In this document: one piece after another, positions 7,374-14,797 of the stretch
Position numbering within the stretch: position 1 is the first letter of the stretch
Layout of the letters: each line of letters opens with the position of its first letter
Source of the DNA: an uncultured Sinobacteraceae bacterium
GTDB lineage: Bacteria > Pseudomonadota > Gammaproteobacteria > Steroidobacterales > Steroidobacteraceae
Assembly: GCA_937902995.1 (NCBI GenBank)
Contig: CALEKY010000056.1
Coordinates: forward strand, 1-24,652
Direction: 5' to 3'
DNA length: 24,652 nt
Notes under the pieces: generated by a model
The model's input: only the letters and a program-made list of their open reading frames with translations
Database searches by the model: none
What the model was told of the DNA's origin: nothing
Program-made: the position numbers and the translations under genes

Positions 7374-7415
7374 TGCGCCCCCTACCCCGACGGCTCCGTT
7401 CGGGCGCACACATCT

Positions 7416-7502
7416 GCCGGTGTGGCGGAATTGGTAGACGCAGCAGACTCAAAATCTGCCATGGGCAACCATGTGTCGGTTCGACTCCGACCACCGGCAC
7501 CA
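7416..7502 (+). tRNA. tRNA-Leu (anticodon CAA)
   Basis: An 87-nt tRNA with encoded CCA (7500-7502). The acceptor stem is GCCGGTG (7416-7422) with CACCGGC (7492-7498). The anticodon stem is GCAGA/TCTGC (7443-7447 and 7455-7459), with loop CTCAAAA and anticodon CAA at 7450-7452, which decodes UUG. A long variable arm (CATGG/CCATG) marks it as a class II tRNA, as expected for leucine. The T arm GTCGG-TTCGACT-CCGAC is intact. Confidence 0.96.
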
Positions 7503-7575
7503 CCTCCGATTCGATCGTCGAGCACCGCGCAAGCTCCGGCGGTTGCGATCCGCCGCTGCGCTATGCTTCTGACCG

Positions 7576-8136
7576 ATGAAGTTCTGTTCCAATTGCGGTC
7601 ACGCAGTCACCACGAAGATTCCTGACGGGGATCACCTGCCTCGATACGTCTGCGAGGCATGCGGCTCGATCCACTACGAGAATCCTCGGATCATCGCCGG
7701 CTGTATTCCCGAGTGGCAGGGAAAAATCCTGCTCTGCCGTCGCGCGATCGAGCCTCGCCGCGGTTACTGGACCGTGCCGGCGGGATTCATGGAGAACGGC
7801 GAAGCCGTGCAGGACGCCGCGGCTCGCGAGGCGCAGGAAGAAGCGCTCGCGGACGTGGAGATCGGCTCTCTCGTGTCCATCGTCAACGTCATTCGAGCGC
7901 ATCAGGTCCACATCATTTTTCGCGCGCGGCTGCGTAACGGCGAATTCGGCATCGGGCCGGAAAGCCTCGAGGTCGGGCTCTACGACGAGCAGGACATTCC
8001 CTGGTCGGAGATAGCGTTCCTGAGCGTGGAGTTCGCCCTGCGGCGCTATCTCGAGGATCGTCGCACGCAGCAAGAACGCACGCATTTTCGCGACATCGAT
8101 TGGCAGGACGGGAAGCTCGTGCTGCGCGATCGTTAG
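7576..8136 (+). CDS. NUDIX hydrolase with N-terminal zinc ribbon
   Basis: This 186-residue cytoplasmic protein has a four-cysteine zinc ribbon (C4, C7, C26, C29) at 1-33, then a NUDIX fold. The Nudix box runs from G70: five residues to E76, seven to R84-E85, then E88-E89, supplying the metal-binding glutamates. The usual Gly after the EE pair is replaced (REAQEEALADVEI), which is common in this zinc-ribbon subfamily. GYWTVPAGFMENGE is the characteristic lead-in. Such enzymes cleave nucleoside diphosphate derivatives, often ADP-ribose, NADH-like or FAD-type substrates; the substrate cannot be assigned. The start is ATG 7576. The gene lies 73 nt after tRNA-Leu and 101 nt before fdxA. Confidence 0.85.
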   Translation: MKFCSNCGHAVTTKIPDGDHLPRYVCEACGSIHYENPRIIAGCIPEWQGKILLCRRAIEPRRGYWTVPAGFMENGEAVQDAAAREAQEEALADVEIGSLVSIVNVIRAHQVHIIFRARLRNGEFGIGPESLEVGLYDEQDIPWSEIAFLSVEFALRRYLEDRRTQQERTHFRDIDWQDGKLVLRDR

Positions 8137-8237
8137 AAGTCCCTAGCAAATCGTTCTAACCGCTCACTCGCGACTGCCGCCCCGTTTTGGCACAATGCGC
8201 CGCCGCAAAGCGGCCCGCCGTCTACTGGAGCGATCCG

Positions 8238-8561
8238 ATGACCTTCGTCGTCACAGAAAACTGCATCAAGTGCAAGTACACCGACTGCGTGGAGGTGTGC
8301 CCCGTCGATTGTTTCCATGAAGGGCCGAACTTCCTCGTCATCGATCCCGACGAGTGCATCGATTGCACGCTCTGCGAGCCCGAATGCCCTGCCGAAGCGA
8401 TCTTCTCCGAGGAAGAGCTGCCTGCAGGCCAGGAGCATTTCAAGCAACTGAACGCCGAGCTGGCCAAGGCTTGGCCGGTGATCACGGAACGCAAGGCACC
8501 GCCGCCGGATGCGAAAGAATGGGACGGCAAGCCCGACAAGCTAAAGCTCCTCGAGCGATAG
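8238..8561 (+). CDS. fdxA: 7Fe-8S ferredoxin FdxA
   Basis: This 107-residue electron carrier is nearly identical in layout to Azotobacter vinelandii ferredoxin I. Cysteines occur at 9, 12, 17, 21, 25, 40, 43, 46 and 50 (NCIKCKYTDCVEVCPVDCF, then ECIDCTLCEPECPAEAIF), the same pattern as FdI counted with Met. By that comparison C9, C17 and C50 hold the [3Fe-4S] cluster and C21, C40, C43 and C46 the [4Fe-4S] cluster. The C-terminal extension (HFKQLNAELAKAWPVITERK) is also family-typical. I start at ATG 8238, with TGGAG 8 nt upstream, because it gives the conserved MTFVVTENC start; an in-frame start at 8187 would add unrelated residues. A strong terminator follows at 8585. Its redox partner is unknown. 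Confidence 0.95.
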   Translation: MTFVVTENCIKCKYTDCVEVCPVDCFHEGPNFLVIDPDECIDCTLCEPECPAEAIFSEEELPAGQEHFKQLNAELAKAWPVITERKAPPPDAKEWDGKPDKLKLLER

Positions 8562-8584
8562 CTCGTCCGAGCCCCGCTCAAATG

Positions 8585-8614
8585 AAAAGGCCCGCTCGAA
8601 AGCGGGCCTTTTTT
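8585..8614. terminator. Intrinsic terminator between fdxA and dsbC
   Basis: AAAAGGCCCGCT (8585-8596) and AGCGGGCCTTTT (8601-8612) form a 12-bp stem with a CGAA tetraloop, followed by further T residues. The symmetric A and T tracts make it suitable for both strands. It sits 23 nt after the fdxA stop and 19 nt from the dsbC stop, so it can end both convergent transcripts. Confidence 0.93.
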
Positions 8615-8633
8615 CGTTTCTGCGCGAGTTTCG

Positions 8634-9362
8634 CTACTGCTTGGCGGCCCCCGCGAGGTCGTTCAATTCCTGCAGCAGCCGATCGGGAGGCAAGTAACCG
8701 CCGATGTAGTCGCCGCTCGCCGTGAAGATCGCCGGCGTGCCTCGAACGCCCATCTCTGCGCCGAGCTCATACTGCTTCGCGACCGGCGTGGCGCATTTCT
8801 CCGCCTTGACGTCGCGGCCGAGCTTCGCCTGCGTAATCGCAGTCTGACGATCCTTCGAGCACCAGACCGCTTCCATCTTCGCCCAGTCCGCTGTGCCCGG
8901 GCCCGCTCTCGGATAGGCCATGTAGCGCACGCGCACGCCGAGCTTGTTGATCTGCTCGATTTCGGAGTGAAGCTTGCGGCAATAGCCGCACTCGACGTCG
9001 GTGAAGACCGTGATCGTGTGCTTCGCCTTCTGCGGCCCGAACACGATCATTTCGCGCTCATCCAGCTTCGCGAGCAGCTTTCTGCGCGTTTCGGCACGCC
9101 CCGCTTCGGTCAGGTTCTCGCGCGCATCGATATCGAACAGATCGCCGGTGATCAGATACCGCGCATCGGCCGTGACGTAGGCGACCTCGCCGTGAAGCCG
9201 CAGCTCATAGATGCCTTTGATGGGCGTGGGGAATACGTTCTCCGGCTTCGCGTCCGGAAACTTCTTCGCGATTTCCACCCGCGGATCGACGTTCTTGGCC
9301 GGTTCGGCGGCGCTTGCGACCGCAGCGACGGCCATCAGCACCACGAAACAGAGTTTTCTCAT
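8634..9362 (-). CDS. dsbC: Periplasmic thiol:disulfide isomerase DsbC
   Basis: DsbC rearranges wrong disulfides in periplasmic proteins and is kept reduced by DsbD. The 242-residue precursor has a signal peptide at 1-19 (MRKLCFVVLMAVAAVASAA), an N-terminal dimerisation domain at about 20-80 and a thioredoxin-fold domain from about 100. The active site is C125-G-Y-C128, the cis-proline is P210 (RGTPAIF), and C168/C190 match the spacing of the structural disulfide in E. coli DsbC. I chose ATG 9362 because AGGAG precedes it and it starts the signal peptide; the longer frame to 9473 would bury that peptide. A palindrome lies just upstream of the ribosome binding site. xerD is upstream on the same strand, as in E. 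coli, but recJ is not downstream. Confidence 0.94.
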   Translation of the reverse strand: MRKLCFVVLMAVAAVASAAEPAKNVDPRVEIAKKFPDAKPENVFPTPIKGIYELRLHGEVAYVTADARYLITGDLFDIDARENLTEAGRAETRRKLLAKLDEREMIVFGPQKAKHTITVFTDVECGYCRKLHSEIEQINKLGVRVRYMAYPRAGPGTADWAKMEAVWCSKDRQTAITQAKLGRDVKAEKCATPVAKQYELGAEMGVRGTPAIFTASGDYIGGYLPPDRLLQELNDLAGAAKQ

Positions 9363-9370
9363 GGTCACTC

Positions 9371-9394
9371 CTGTAGGCGCCCATGGGCGCGATC
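9371..9394. repeat. REP-like palindrome in the dsbC leader
   Basis: The core GCGCCCATGGGCGC (9377-9390) is a perfect 14-bp palindrome. Its flanks (CTGTAG on one side, GAT on the other) resemble the TGTAGG...GCGAC frame of pseudomonad-type REP sequences. On the dsbC strand the right flank reads CCTACAGGAG, so the edge of the element supplies the dsbC Shine-Dalgarno sequence. The REP assignment is by resemblance; a single copy is visible in this window. Confidence 0.45.
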
Positions 9395-9507
9395 CATCAT
9401 TCGAGCCGGACTCGCGCGGGCAGTTCCAAGAAAGTCTAGCAGACCGGGGCAGCCGACCTAGGCGTGCCGGCAAAAATCGACATTCAGCAGGAAGGAATCC
9501 GCGCGGA

Positions 9508-10455
9508 TCAACCGCGGGGATGATGCTGCGAGTGCAAATCCTTCATGCGCTCGCGAGCGACGTGCGTGTAGATCTGCGTGGTCGACAAGTCGCTGTGTCC
9601 GAGCAGCATTTGGACGACGCGCAAATCCGCCCCGTGATTGAGGAGGTGCGTCGCGAACGCGTGCCGCAGCGTGTGCGGCGACAGCGCCTTTTGCACGCCC
9701 GCCTTCTGGGCGTAGCGCTTGATGATGTGCCAGAACGCCTGGCGCGTCATCCGGTCGCCGCGCCGCGTCGGGAACAGGTATTCGGTCTGACGCTCGAGCA
9801 GGATCTCGAGGCGCGCACCGTTCGTGAAGCGTTGCAGCCAACCGACCGCCTCTTCGCCGAGCGGAATCAAGCGCTCGCGATCGCCTTTGCCGACGATGCG
9901 GATGACGCCCTGGTTGAGGTTGACTTGACTGGATTTCAGATTGACGAGCTCCGACACCCGCAAGCCCGTGGCATACAGGACCTCGAGCATCGTTCGGTCG
10001 CGATTGCCGAGCGGATCGTTGACCTCCGGTGCCGCAAGCAGGGCCTCGACTTCCTCTTCGGTCAGCGATTTCGGCAGCGAGCGCCCGATCTTGGGCATGG
10101 CGATCTGCGCGGTCGGATCTTCCTTGAGCACACCTTCGCGCACGAGGTAACGATAGTAACGGCGGAAGCTCGACAGTTGGCGCGCAGTCGACCGCGGCCG
10201 CGCGCCAGACTCGACCCGCCAGGCGATGAACGCAAGCAGATCGGCACGCTTGGCCGTCAACGTCGAACCGCCGCGCTGCTGCAACCAACGATCGAGCGCG
10301 GTGAGGTCCGCTCGGTAAGCCGACAAGGTATTCGGCGACAGCCCGCGCTCCATCCACACGGCATCGAGAAAACGATCGATCGCCGCGGCAGAGGGAGTTT
10401 CCGGCGTGTCTTCGCCGCTCCTCGAGTAAACTGACGCTTTCGTAACTGTGCTCAT
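9508..10455 (-). CDS. xerD: Site-specific tyrosine recombinase XerD
   Basis: XerD works with XerC at the dif site to resolve chromosome dimers, activated by FtsK. From ATG 10455 the protein is 315 residues, close to the usual 298 with a slightly longer N terminus. The SAM-like core-binding domain lies at about 22-115. The catalytic domain holds R166 (TGLRVSEL), K190 (VGKGDRERLIPLG), H261 and R264 (SPHTLRHAFATHLL), H287 (LLGHSDLSTTQIY) and the nucleophile Y296, a full set. A TTG at 10467 could add four residues. dsbC follows 145 nt downstream. The placement beside dsbC and the absence of phage genes support the housekeeping XerD rather than a mobile integrase. Confidence 0.94.
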   Translation of the reverse strand: MSTVTKASVYSRSGEDTPETPSAAAIDRFLDAVWMERGLSPNTLSAYRADLTALDRWLQQRGGSTLTAKRADLLAFIAWRVESGARPRSTARQLSSFRRYYRYLVREGVLKEDPTAQIAMPKIGRSLPKSLTEEEVEALLAAPEVNDPLGNRDRTMLEVLYATGLRVSELVNLKSSQVNLNQGVIRIVGKGDRERLIPLGEEAVGWLQRFTNGARLEILLERQTEYLFPTRRGDRMTRQAFWHIIKRYAQKAGVQKALSPHTLRHAFATHLLNHGADLRVVQMLLGHSDLSTTQIYTHVARERMKDLHSQHHPRG

Positions 10456-10550
10456 CGAATGTCGCAATGGCGCATTCCGGGCGGATCGATCCCTGCGACC
10501 CTATCCGTAAATGCAATGTCGGCAGTATGCGGAGGGGGTCCGAGAGGGGG

Positions 10551-10566
10551 CGTGACAGTTATCACA
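10551..10566. promoter_or_regulatory. CRP/Clp-like binding site candidate
   Basis: CGTGA-N6-TCACA at 10551-10566 matches nine of ten fixed bases of the CRP-family consensus TGTGA-N6-TCACA. It lies between the divergent xerD (start 10455) and acyltransferase (start 10654) genes, about 90-100 nt from each. Orthologues such as Clp or Vfr use similar sites in related bacteria. A single motif match in a 198-nt spacer is modest evidence. Confidence 0.4.
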
Positions 10567-10653
10567 GAACCCCGGTGGGGATTACATAAAGAGAACCAGT
10601 TCACAGAAAATCGGCTGTAAGGCGGCGGCCCAAAGCACCGCTCACGGCCGACA

Positions 10654-11466
10654 GTGTTGATACGGACAACGACGACTTTGCAACTTCTATCGCGCTTAGG
10701 GCATGCAATTTACGGCGTCTATGCCGTCCTGGTGTTTCTCCTGCTCGGCTCGATCGCGCTCATCCTCGTCACGCTGGTTCCCGGCCTCGGCATGAACCGC
10801 CGCCGCGCGGTCGCCCATTACATGGCGCAGGCATTCTTCCACTGCGCTGGCATGCGCGTGAAAGTCACCGGCGAGGAATTGCTGCCGTCGACGCCGTGCG
10901 TCGTCGTCGCCAATCACGCGAGCTATATCGACGGCATCGTGCTCAAAGCATTTCTGCCCGCGCGATTCAGCTTCGTGATCAAGAAAGAAGTGACGAAGGT
11001 GCCGCTTGCGGGGCTCCTGTTGAAACGCATCGGCTCGGAATTCGTCGATCGTTTCAATCGTCATGCCGGCGCCATGGATGCACGGCGGCTCATGAAGGCG
11101 GCCGATGCCGGACAGTCGCTGGTGTTCTTTCCGGAAGGCACGTTCGTCGAACGCCCGGGCGTAGGTAAGTTCCACACCGGCGCATTTGCGATTGCAGCGC
11201 GCGTTGGGCTCCCTGTCGTGCCGGTCGCCATTCGCGGCACGCGTTATATCCTGCCGAGCAGCCGCTACTTGCCGAGGTTCGGCCGAATCGAAATCGACAT
11301 CTTGCCGCCGCTGCCGGTCGGTACGACCGACGCTGCCAACGTGCTCGCCATACGCGATCAGGCGCGAGCGCGAATCGTCAGTGCGCTCGGCGAACCGGAT
11401 CTGGCACACGACGACGGCGTGGCAGCAATCGCAGCGCGTAAATCGCCGCCCTCCGCGCGCCTATAA
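10654..11466 (+). CDS. Lysophospholipid acyltransferase (PlsC-like 1-acylglycerol-3-phosphate acyltransferase)
   Basis: This 270-residue membrane-bound enzyme likely adds the second acyl chain to lysophosphatidic acid or a related lysolipid. A hydrophobic N-terminal helix at about 18-45 precedes the acyltransferase domain. Motif I is NHASYIDG with H88 and D93 (HX4D), and motif III is FPEGTF at 159-164. VVPVAIRGTR at 188-197 is the usual motif IV region. The start is uncertain: the frame is closed by TAA at 10618-10620, and only GTG 10654 or TTG 10657 precede the transmembrane segment, neither with a clear ribosome binding site. The stop TAA shares a base with an ATG of the next frame at 11466. 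It may instead be an ornithine-lipid OlsA-type acyltransferase. Confidence 0.85.
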   Translation: MLIRTTTTLQLLSRLGHAIYGVYAVLVFLLLGSIALILVTLVPGLGMNRRRAVAHYMAQAFFHCAGMRVKVTGEELLPSTPCVVVANHASYIDGIVLKAFLPARFSFVIKKEVTKVPLAGLLLKRIGSEFVDRFNRHAGAMDARRLMKAADAGQSLVFFPEGTFVERPGVGKFHTGAFAIAARVGLPVVPVAIRGTRYILPSSRYLPRFGRIEIDILPPLPVGTTDAANVLAIRDQARARIVSALGEPDLAHDDGVAAIAARKSPPSARL

Positions 11467-11498
11467 TGGCGCGCATACCCGCTTTACAGGATCGCCCG

Positions 11499-12578
11499 AT
11501 GAATCTGTTCGACATGTTGGGCCAGCACGGCCATGAGCAGGTTGTCTTCTTTCAGCATCGCGAATCGGGTTTGAAGTGCGTGATCGCCATTCACAGCACC
11601 TTGCTCGGTCCGGCGTTGGGCGGCTTGCGCATGTGGCCGTACGTCAGCGAGGCCGACGCGCTGCGCGACGTGCTCCGTCAATCGAGGAGCATGACGTACA
11701 AGGCAGCGATTGCCGGACTGAATCTCGGCGGCGGCAAGGCCGTCATCATCGGCAACCCGGAAACCGACAAATCGGAAGCCCTGCTGCGCGCGCTCGGCCG
11801 ATACATCGATTCGCTCGGCGGACGTTTCATCGTCTCGGAAGACGTGGGAACGAATGTCGAAGACATGGAAATGATCCGCTACGAGACGCGCCATGTGGTC
11901 GGCGTCCATCAAGTGAACGGCGGCAGCGGCGATCCGGCACGCTTCACGGCACTCGGCACGCTGCACGGCATCCGCGCTTGTCTCGAGTTCAAGTACGGAC
12001 ACAGCGATTTCCGACAGATCAGCTTTGCAGTTCAAGGCGCCGGTCAAGTCGGCTATCACCTCGTGAAGTCGTTGCGTGAAGCCGGAGCCAAAGTCTTCGT
12101 CACCGATATCAACGAGCAGCGCGTCGAAGCATTGGTGGACGAATACGGCGCCGAAGCAGTGCCGATGTCGCAGATCTACGATGTCGAAGCGACGGTGTTC
12201 TCGCCTTGCGCGCTCGGCGGCGTCTTGAACGAGGACACGATTCCGCGCTTGCGCTGCGAGATCGTCGCGGGCGGCGCGAACAATCAACTCGAATCCGAAG
12301 AGCTCGGCACGGAGCTCGATCGTCGCGGAATCCTGTACGCGCCAGACTACGCAATCAACGCAGGCGGGCTGATGAACAGCGCAAGCGAACTGCAGGGATA
12401 CAATGAGGAACGCGCGTTACAAAGCGTCGGACGGATCTACGGCATCATCAAGCGCATCCTCGAGCTCTCGAGCCGCGAAGGCATCCCGACGCTGCAAGCC
12501 GCCAACCGTCTCGCGCAGCAGCGCATCGATTCGCTGAGCCACGTGAAATTGCCGTACTGCGGCGGGAAAACGTCTTGA
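11499..12578 (+). CDS. Leucine (branched-chain amino acid) dehydrogenase, Glu/Leu/Phe/Val family
   Basis: This enzyme catalyses NAD-dependent oxidative deamination of leucine, valine or isoleucine to the 2-keto acid and ammonia. The 359-residue protein aligns from its first residues with Bacillus leucine dehydrogenase (MNLFDMLGQHGHEQVVFFQH). Catalytic and substrate residues fall at the same numbers: K68 (MTYKAAIAGL), K80 (LNLGGGKAVIIG) and D115 (SEDVGTNVEDM). The Rossmann motif is GAGQVGYHL. VIAG-like IVAGGANNQLE and YAPDYAINAGG are family signatures. I chose ATG 11499, preceded by AGGA about 9 nt upstream; an ATG at 11466 overlapping the previous stop would add 11 residues. The neighbouring thiolase and isovaleryl-CoA genes support leucine catabolism. 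Phenylalanine as substrate is not excluded. Confidence 0.9.
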   Translation: MNLFDMLGQHGHEQVVFFQHRESGLKCVIAIHSTLLGPALGGLRMWPYVSEADALRDVLRQSRSMTYKAAIAGLNLGGGKAVIIGNPETDKSEALLRALGRYIDSLGGRFIVSEDVGTNVEDMEMIRYETRHVVGVHQVNGGSGDPARFTALGTLHGIRACLEFKYGHSDFRQISFAVQGAGQVGYHLVKSLREAGAKVFVTDINEQRVEALVDEYGAEAVPMSQIYDVEATVFSPCALGGVLNEDTIPRLRCEIVAGGANNQLESEELGTELDRRGILYAPDYAINAGGLMNSASELQGYNEERALQSVGRIYGIIKRILELSSREGIPTLQAANRLAQQRIDSLSHVKLPYCGGKTS

Positions 12579-12654
12579 GTGTTGCCACTCACGGCCACAT
12601 TCGGGTACAAGCCCAGCCCCTGTTTCGGCCTTCGCCGTTAGAGAGTCCATTGCC

Positions 12655-13833
12655 ATGACCGAAGAAGTTTTCATCGCCGCTGCGCGGCGCACGCCCATCG
12701 GCGCATTCCAAGGCGTATTGAGCCCGTTGACTGCTCCTCAGCTCGGTGCGGTTGCCGCGCAAGCAGCGCTCAAGGACAGCGAGGTTTCCGCCGACGCGAT
12801 CGAAGAGACGATTTTCGGATGCGTATTGATGGCCGGGATCGGCCAGGCACCTGCGCGTCAAGCCGCCCTCGCCGCCGGCGTTCCTCAGCACGTCCCGGCG
12901 ACGACGGTCAACAAGATGTGCGGATCCGGTTTGAAAGCCATCATGCTCGCCGCGGATCAGATCCGTGCCGGTTCCGCGCATGCAATTCTCGCCGGCGGCA
13001 TCGAATCCATGACGAACGCACCGTATCTGTTGCCCAAAGCGCGCGGTGGCTATCGCATGGGTCATGGCGAGATCATCGACCACATGTTCTACGACGGTCT
13101 GCAAAGTCCGTTTGACGGCAAGTTGATGGGGCATTTCGCCGATCAGACGGCGAAGAAATACAACTTCACACGCGAGCAACAGGATGCGTTCGCCGCCGAA
13201 TCCGTGCGGCGCGCAGTTGCTGCATCTCAAGGCAAGGCATTCGAGAGAGAAATCGCGCCGGTCACAGTGAAGGATCGCAAGGGTGAGCGCGTCATCGATC
13301 AGGACGAAACGCCGTTCACGTGCGACATCGCGAAAATCCCCAACTTGAAGCCGGCTTTCAATAAAGACGGCACGGTGACGGCAGCAAGCTCATCGTCGAT
13401 TTCCGACGGCGCGGCGGCCGCGATCGTCGTGAGCAGTTCGTTCGCAACGCGCCACAATCTGAAACCGCTCGCGCGTATCGTCGGCTATGCGAGCCATGCG
13501 CAAGCGCCGGAATGGTTCACGACCGCACCCGTCGGCGCATTGAAGACCCTGCTCGCAAAGGTCGGCTGGCGTGCCGATCAGGTGGATCTGTACGAGATCA
13601 ACGAAGCCTTCGCATGCGTCGCGATGGCTGCGATCCACGACCTCGAGCTCGATCATGCGAAGGTCAACGTCAATGGCGGTGCCTGCGCGCTCGGGCATCC
13701 GATCGGGGCCACCGGCGCCCGCATCGTCACGACGCTCGTGCACGCGCTCAAGGCACGCGGCCTCAAGCGCGGTATCGCAGGCCTCTGCATCGGCGGCGGC
13801 GAAGCGGTCGCGATCGCCGTCGAAATCGTCTGA
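12655..13833 (+). CDS. Acetyl-CoA C-acetyltransferase (thiolase)
   Basis: This 392-residue biosynthetic-type thiolase interconverts two acetyl-CoA with acetoacetyl-CoA. Catalytic residues are C89 (VNKMCGSGLKAIM), H348 (CALGHPIGATGAR) and C378 (GLCIGGGEAVAIA), at the same numbers as Zoogloea PhaA. NEAFA and GG(I/M)ESMT-type motifs (GGIESMTNAPYLL) are also present. In this setting it probably cleaves acetoacetate-derived acetoacetyl-CoA from leucine, but atoB- or phaA-type roles in ketone or polyhydroxybutyrate metabolism are possible, so no symbol is given. It starts 76 nt after the leucine dehydrogenase and converges on the GntR gene across a 92-nt spacer holding a 13-bp hairpin and a heptamer array. 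Confidence 0.94.
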   Translation: MTEEVFIAAARRTPIGAFQGVLSPLTAPQLGAVAAQAALKDSEVSADAIEETIFGCVLMAGIGQAPARQAALAAGVPQHVPATTVNKMCGSGLKAIMLAADQIRAGSAHAILAGGIESMTNAPYLLPKARGGYRMGHGEIIDHMFYDGLQSPFDGKLMGHFADQTAKKYNFTREQQDAFAAESVRRAVAASQGKAFEREIAPVTVKDRKGERVIDQDETPFTCDIAKIPNLKPAFNKDGTVTAASSSSISDGAAAAIVVSSSFATRHNLKPLARIVGYASHAQAPEWFTTAPVGALKTLLAKVGWRADQVDLYEINEAFACVAMAAIHDLELDHAKVNVNGGACALGHPIGATGARIVTTLVHALKARGLKRGIAGLCIGGGEAVAIAVEIV

Positions 13834-13847
13834 CAGCGTTCGGAATC

Positions 13848-13877
13848 GGATCGCGCGAGCCCAAGCTCGCGCGATCC
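13848..13877. terminator. 13-bp stem-loop at convergent gene ends
   Basis: GGATCGCGCGAGC (13848-13860) and GCTCGCGCGATCC (13865-13877) are perfect complements with a CCAA loop. The hairpin begins 14 nt after the thiolase stop. No T tract follows on either strand, so it is not a canonical intrinsic terminator. It may block or stabilise 3' ends of both convergent transcripts. Heptamer array B starts 10 nt further on. Confidence 0.6.
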
Positions 13878-13887
13878 CCGCCAACAG

Positions 13888-13922
13888 CTACCTGCAGCCT
13901 GTCGCCTGTAGCCTGTTGACTG
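13888..13922 (-). repeat. Degenerate heptamer array B
   Basis: Five 7-nt units (CTACCTG, CAGCCTG, TCGCCTG, TAGCCTG, TTGACTG) are in uninterrupted phase. On the minus strand they follow AGGCNAC. The array ends 3 nt before the gntR stop codon (13926-13928, - strand). Confidence 0.75.
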
Positions 13923-13925
13923 TTC

Positions 13926-14744
13926 TCACATCGATACCAACGTATCCGGCGCGATTCCCGCGACTTCATAACCTCGCTTGAAGTCGCGTACGTGCTTCGC
14001 CATCCATTTGCGAGCTTCGTTCGCATCTTTGTCACGTAGCGCCGCAATGATGTTGCGTTGCGCATCGGCAATGCGGGCTCGTGCCTGCGGAACCTTGTCG
14101 ATCATCTGTCCGAGCGACGGCGCGAGTACTTGTGCGAGCGGGTGCTTCGCGAGCACGAGTACCTGGTTACGCGCGCACATACCGAGCAATTCGAAGAACT
14201 CGGCGACGTATTCGACGGCGCGCGGATCGCCTTCCGGGCAGCTCATGAAACGCTCGCGCGCTTGCGTCAGCGCTTCGAGATCCGCCTGAGTCCTTCGTTG
14301 TGCCGCGAGCGCTGCAACCTCCGGCTCGATGACCATCATCGCCTCCCACACATCGACGAACGTCACGTCGTGCATGACGAGCGCCTGTCGCATGCCTGAA
14401 GCGACTTTGTCCACGTGCGGACGACTGACATACATGCGTTTCGAACCCGGCGGCCGCCTGATGAGCCCGGCGCTTTCCAAATGCCTCAGCGCTTCCCGCA
14501 CGGTCGAACGGTGTACACGGAACTGTTGCGCGAGGTCGATCTCGGACGGCAGCACATCGCCGTCGCGCAGCGCGCGCGACAGGATCTTCGCCTCGATGGC
14601 TGCCGACACTCTCGTATAGGCCGGCTCGCGCTCCACGGGCTCGAAGAGCGCTGCCGGCGTGTCGGCCGATTGCATACCGGCACCCGACTTGGCGCCGGCT
14701 CGTGCGGACTTACGGGACTGGGTCACTTTGGCTCGGGTTGACAT
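13926..14744 (-). CDS. GntR-family transcriptional regulator (FadR/FCD subfamily)
   Basis: This 272-residue DNA-binding protein has a basic, disordered N-terminal tail at 1-35. A GntR winged helix follows at about 42-110 (LRDGDVLPSEIDLAQQF, then VHRSTVREALRHLESAGLIR). An all-helical FCD-type ligand domain spans about 125-265. ATG 14744 is chosen because upstream in-frame sequence to 14894 would overlap the divergent ivd gene and is not conserved-looking. The start is 53 nt from ivd on the opposite strand, and a palindrome fitting the FadR-subfamily operator pattern lies between them. It is therefore likely an autoregulated regulator of the isovaleryl-CoA operon, sensing an acyl-CoA or organic acid. 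Known leucine-catabolism regulators in proteobacteria are LiuR (MerR type) and LiuQ (TetR type), so this is a different family. Confidence 0.85.
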   Translation of the reverse strand: MSTRAKVTQSRKSARAGAKSGAGMQSADTPAALFEPVEREPAYTRVSAAIEAKILSRALRDGDVLPSEIDLAQQFRVHRSTVREALRHLESAGLIRRPPGSKRMYVSRPHVDKVASGMRQALVMHDVTFVDVWEAMMVIEPEVAALAAQRRTQADLEALTQARERFMSCPEGDPRAVEYVAEFFELLGMCARNQVLVLAKHPLAQVLAPSLGQMIDKVPQARARIADAQRNIIAALRDKDANEARKWMAKHVRDFKRGYEVAGIAPDTLVSM

Positions 14745-14752
14745 GAGGTCGG

Positions 14753-14772
14753 ATTGTCCGACAATGGGACAA
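14753..14772. promoter_or_regulatory. Putative GntR/FadR-type operator between gntR and ivd
   Basis: ATTGTC-C-GACAAT (14753-14765) is a near-perfect palindrome about one central base. Its core TTGTCCGACAA (14754-14764) fits the FadR-subfamily pattern TNGTNNNACNA. An overlapping half-site (GGACAA, 14767-14772) pairs with TTGTCC to give a second 6-bp dyad. It lies 9 nt from the gntR start and 26-45 nt from the ivd start, placed to control both divergent genes. Confidence 0.6.
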
Positions 14773-14797
14773 GCTTGGCTAGGCTGGGATTGCGACG

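Noticed and set aside
7253..7415. Autoregulatory ECF promoter upstream of the sigma gene
   Set aside because: GGAAG stretches occur on the minus strand, but none has a convincing -10 partner at the right spacing. Autoregulation is expected for the family but not visible here.
7537..7555. CGGCGG/CCGCCG hairpin after tRNA-Leu as a terminator
   Set aside because: Six-base stem with a 7-nt loop and no following T run; could arise by chance in GC-rich DNA.
9508..10455. Tyrosine recombinase as a phage or integron integrase
   Set aside because: Length, full XerD motif set and dsbC neighbour indicate housekeeping XerD; no attachment repeats, cargo or phage genes nearby.
12577..12590. GAGTG/CACTC dyad over the leucine dehydrogenase stop as an operator
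   Set aside because: Only 5-bp arms and no match to the gntR-ivd palindrome, so no support for sharing that regulator.
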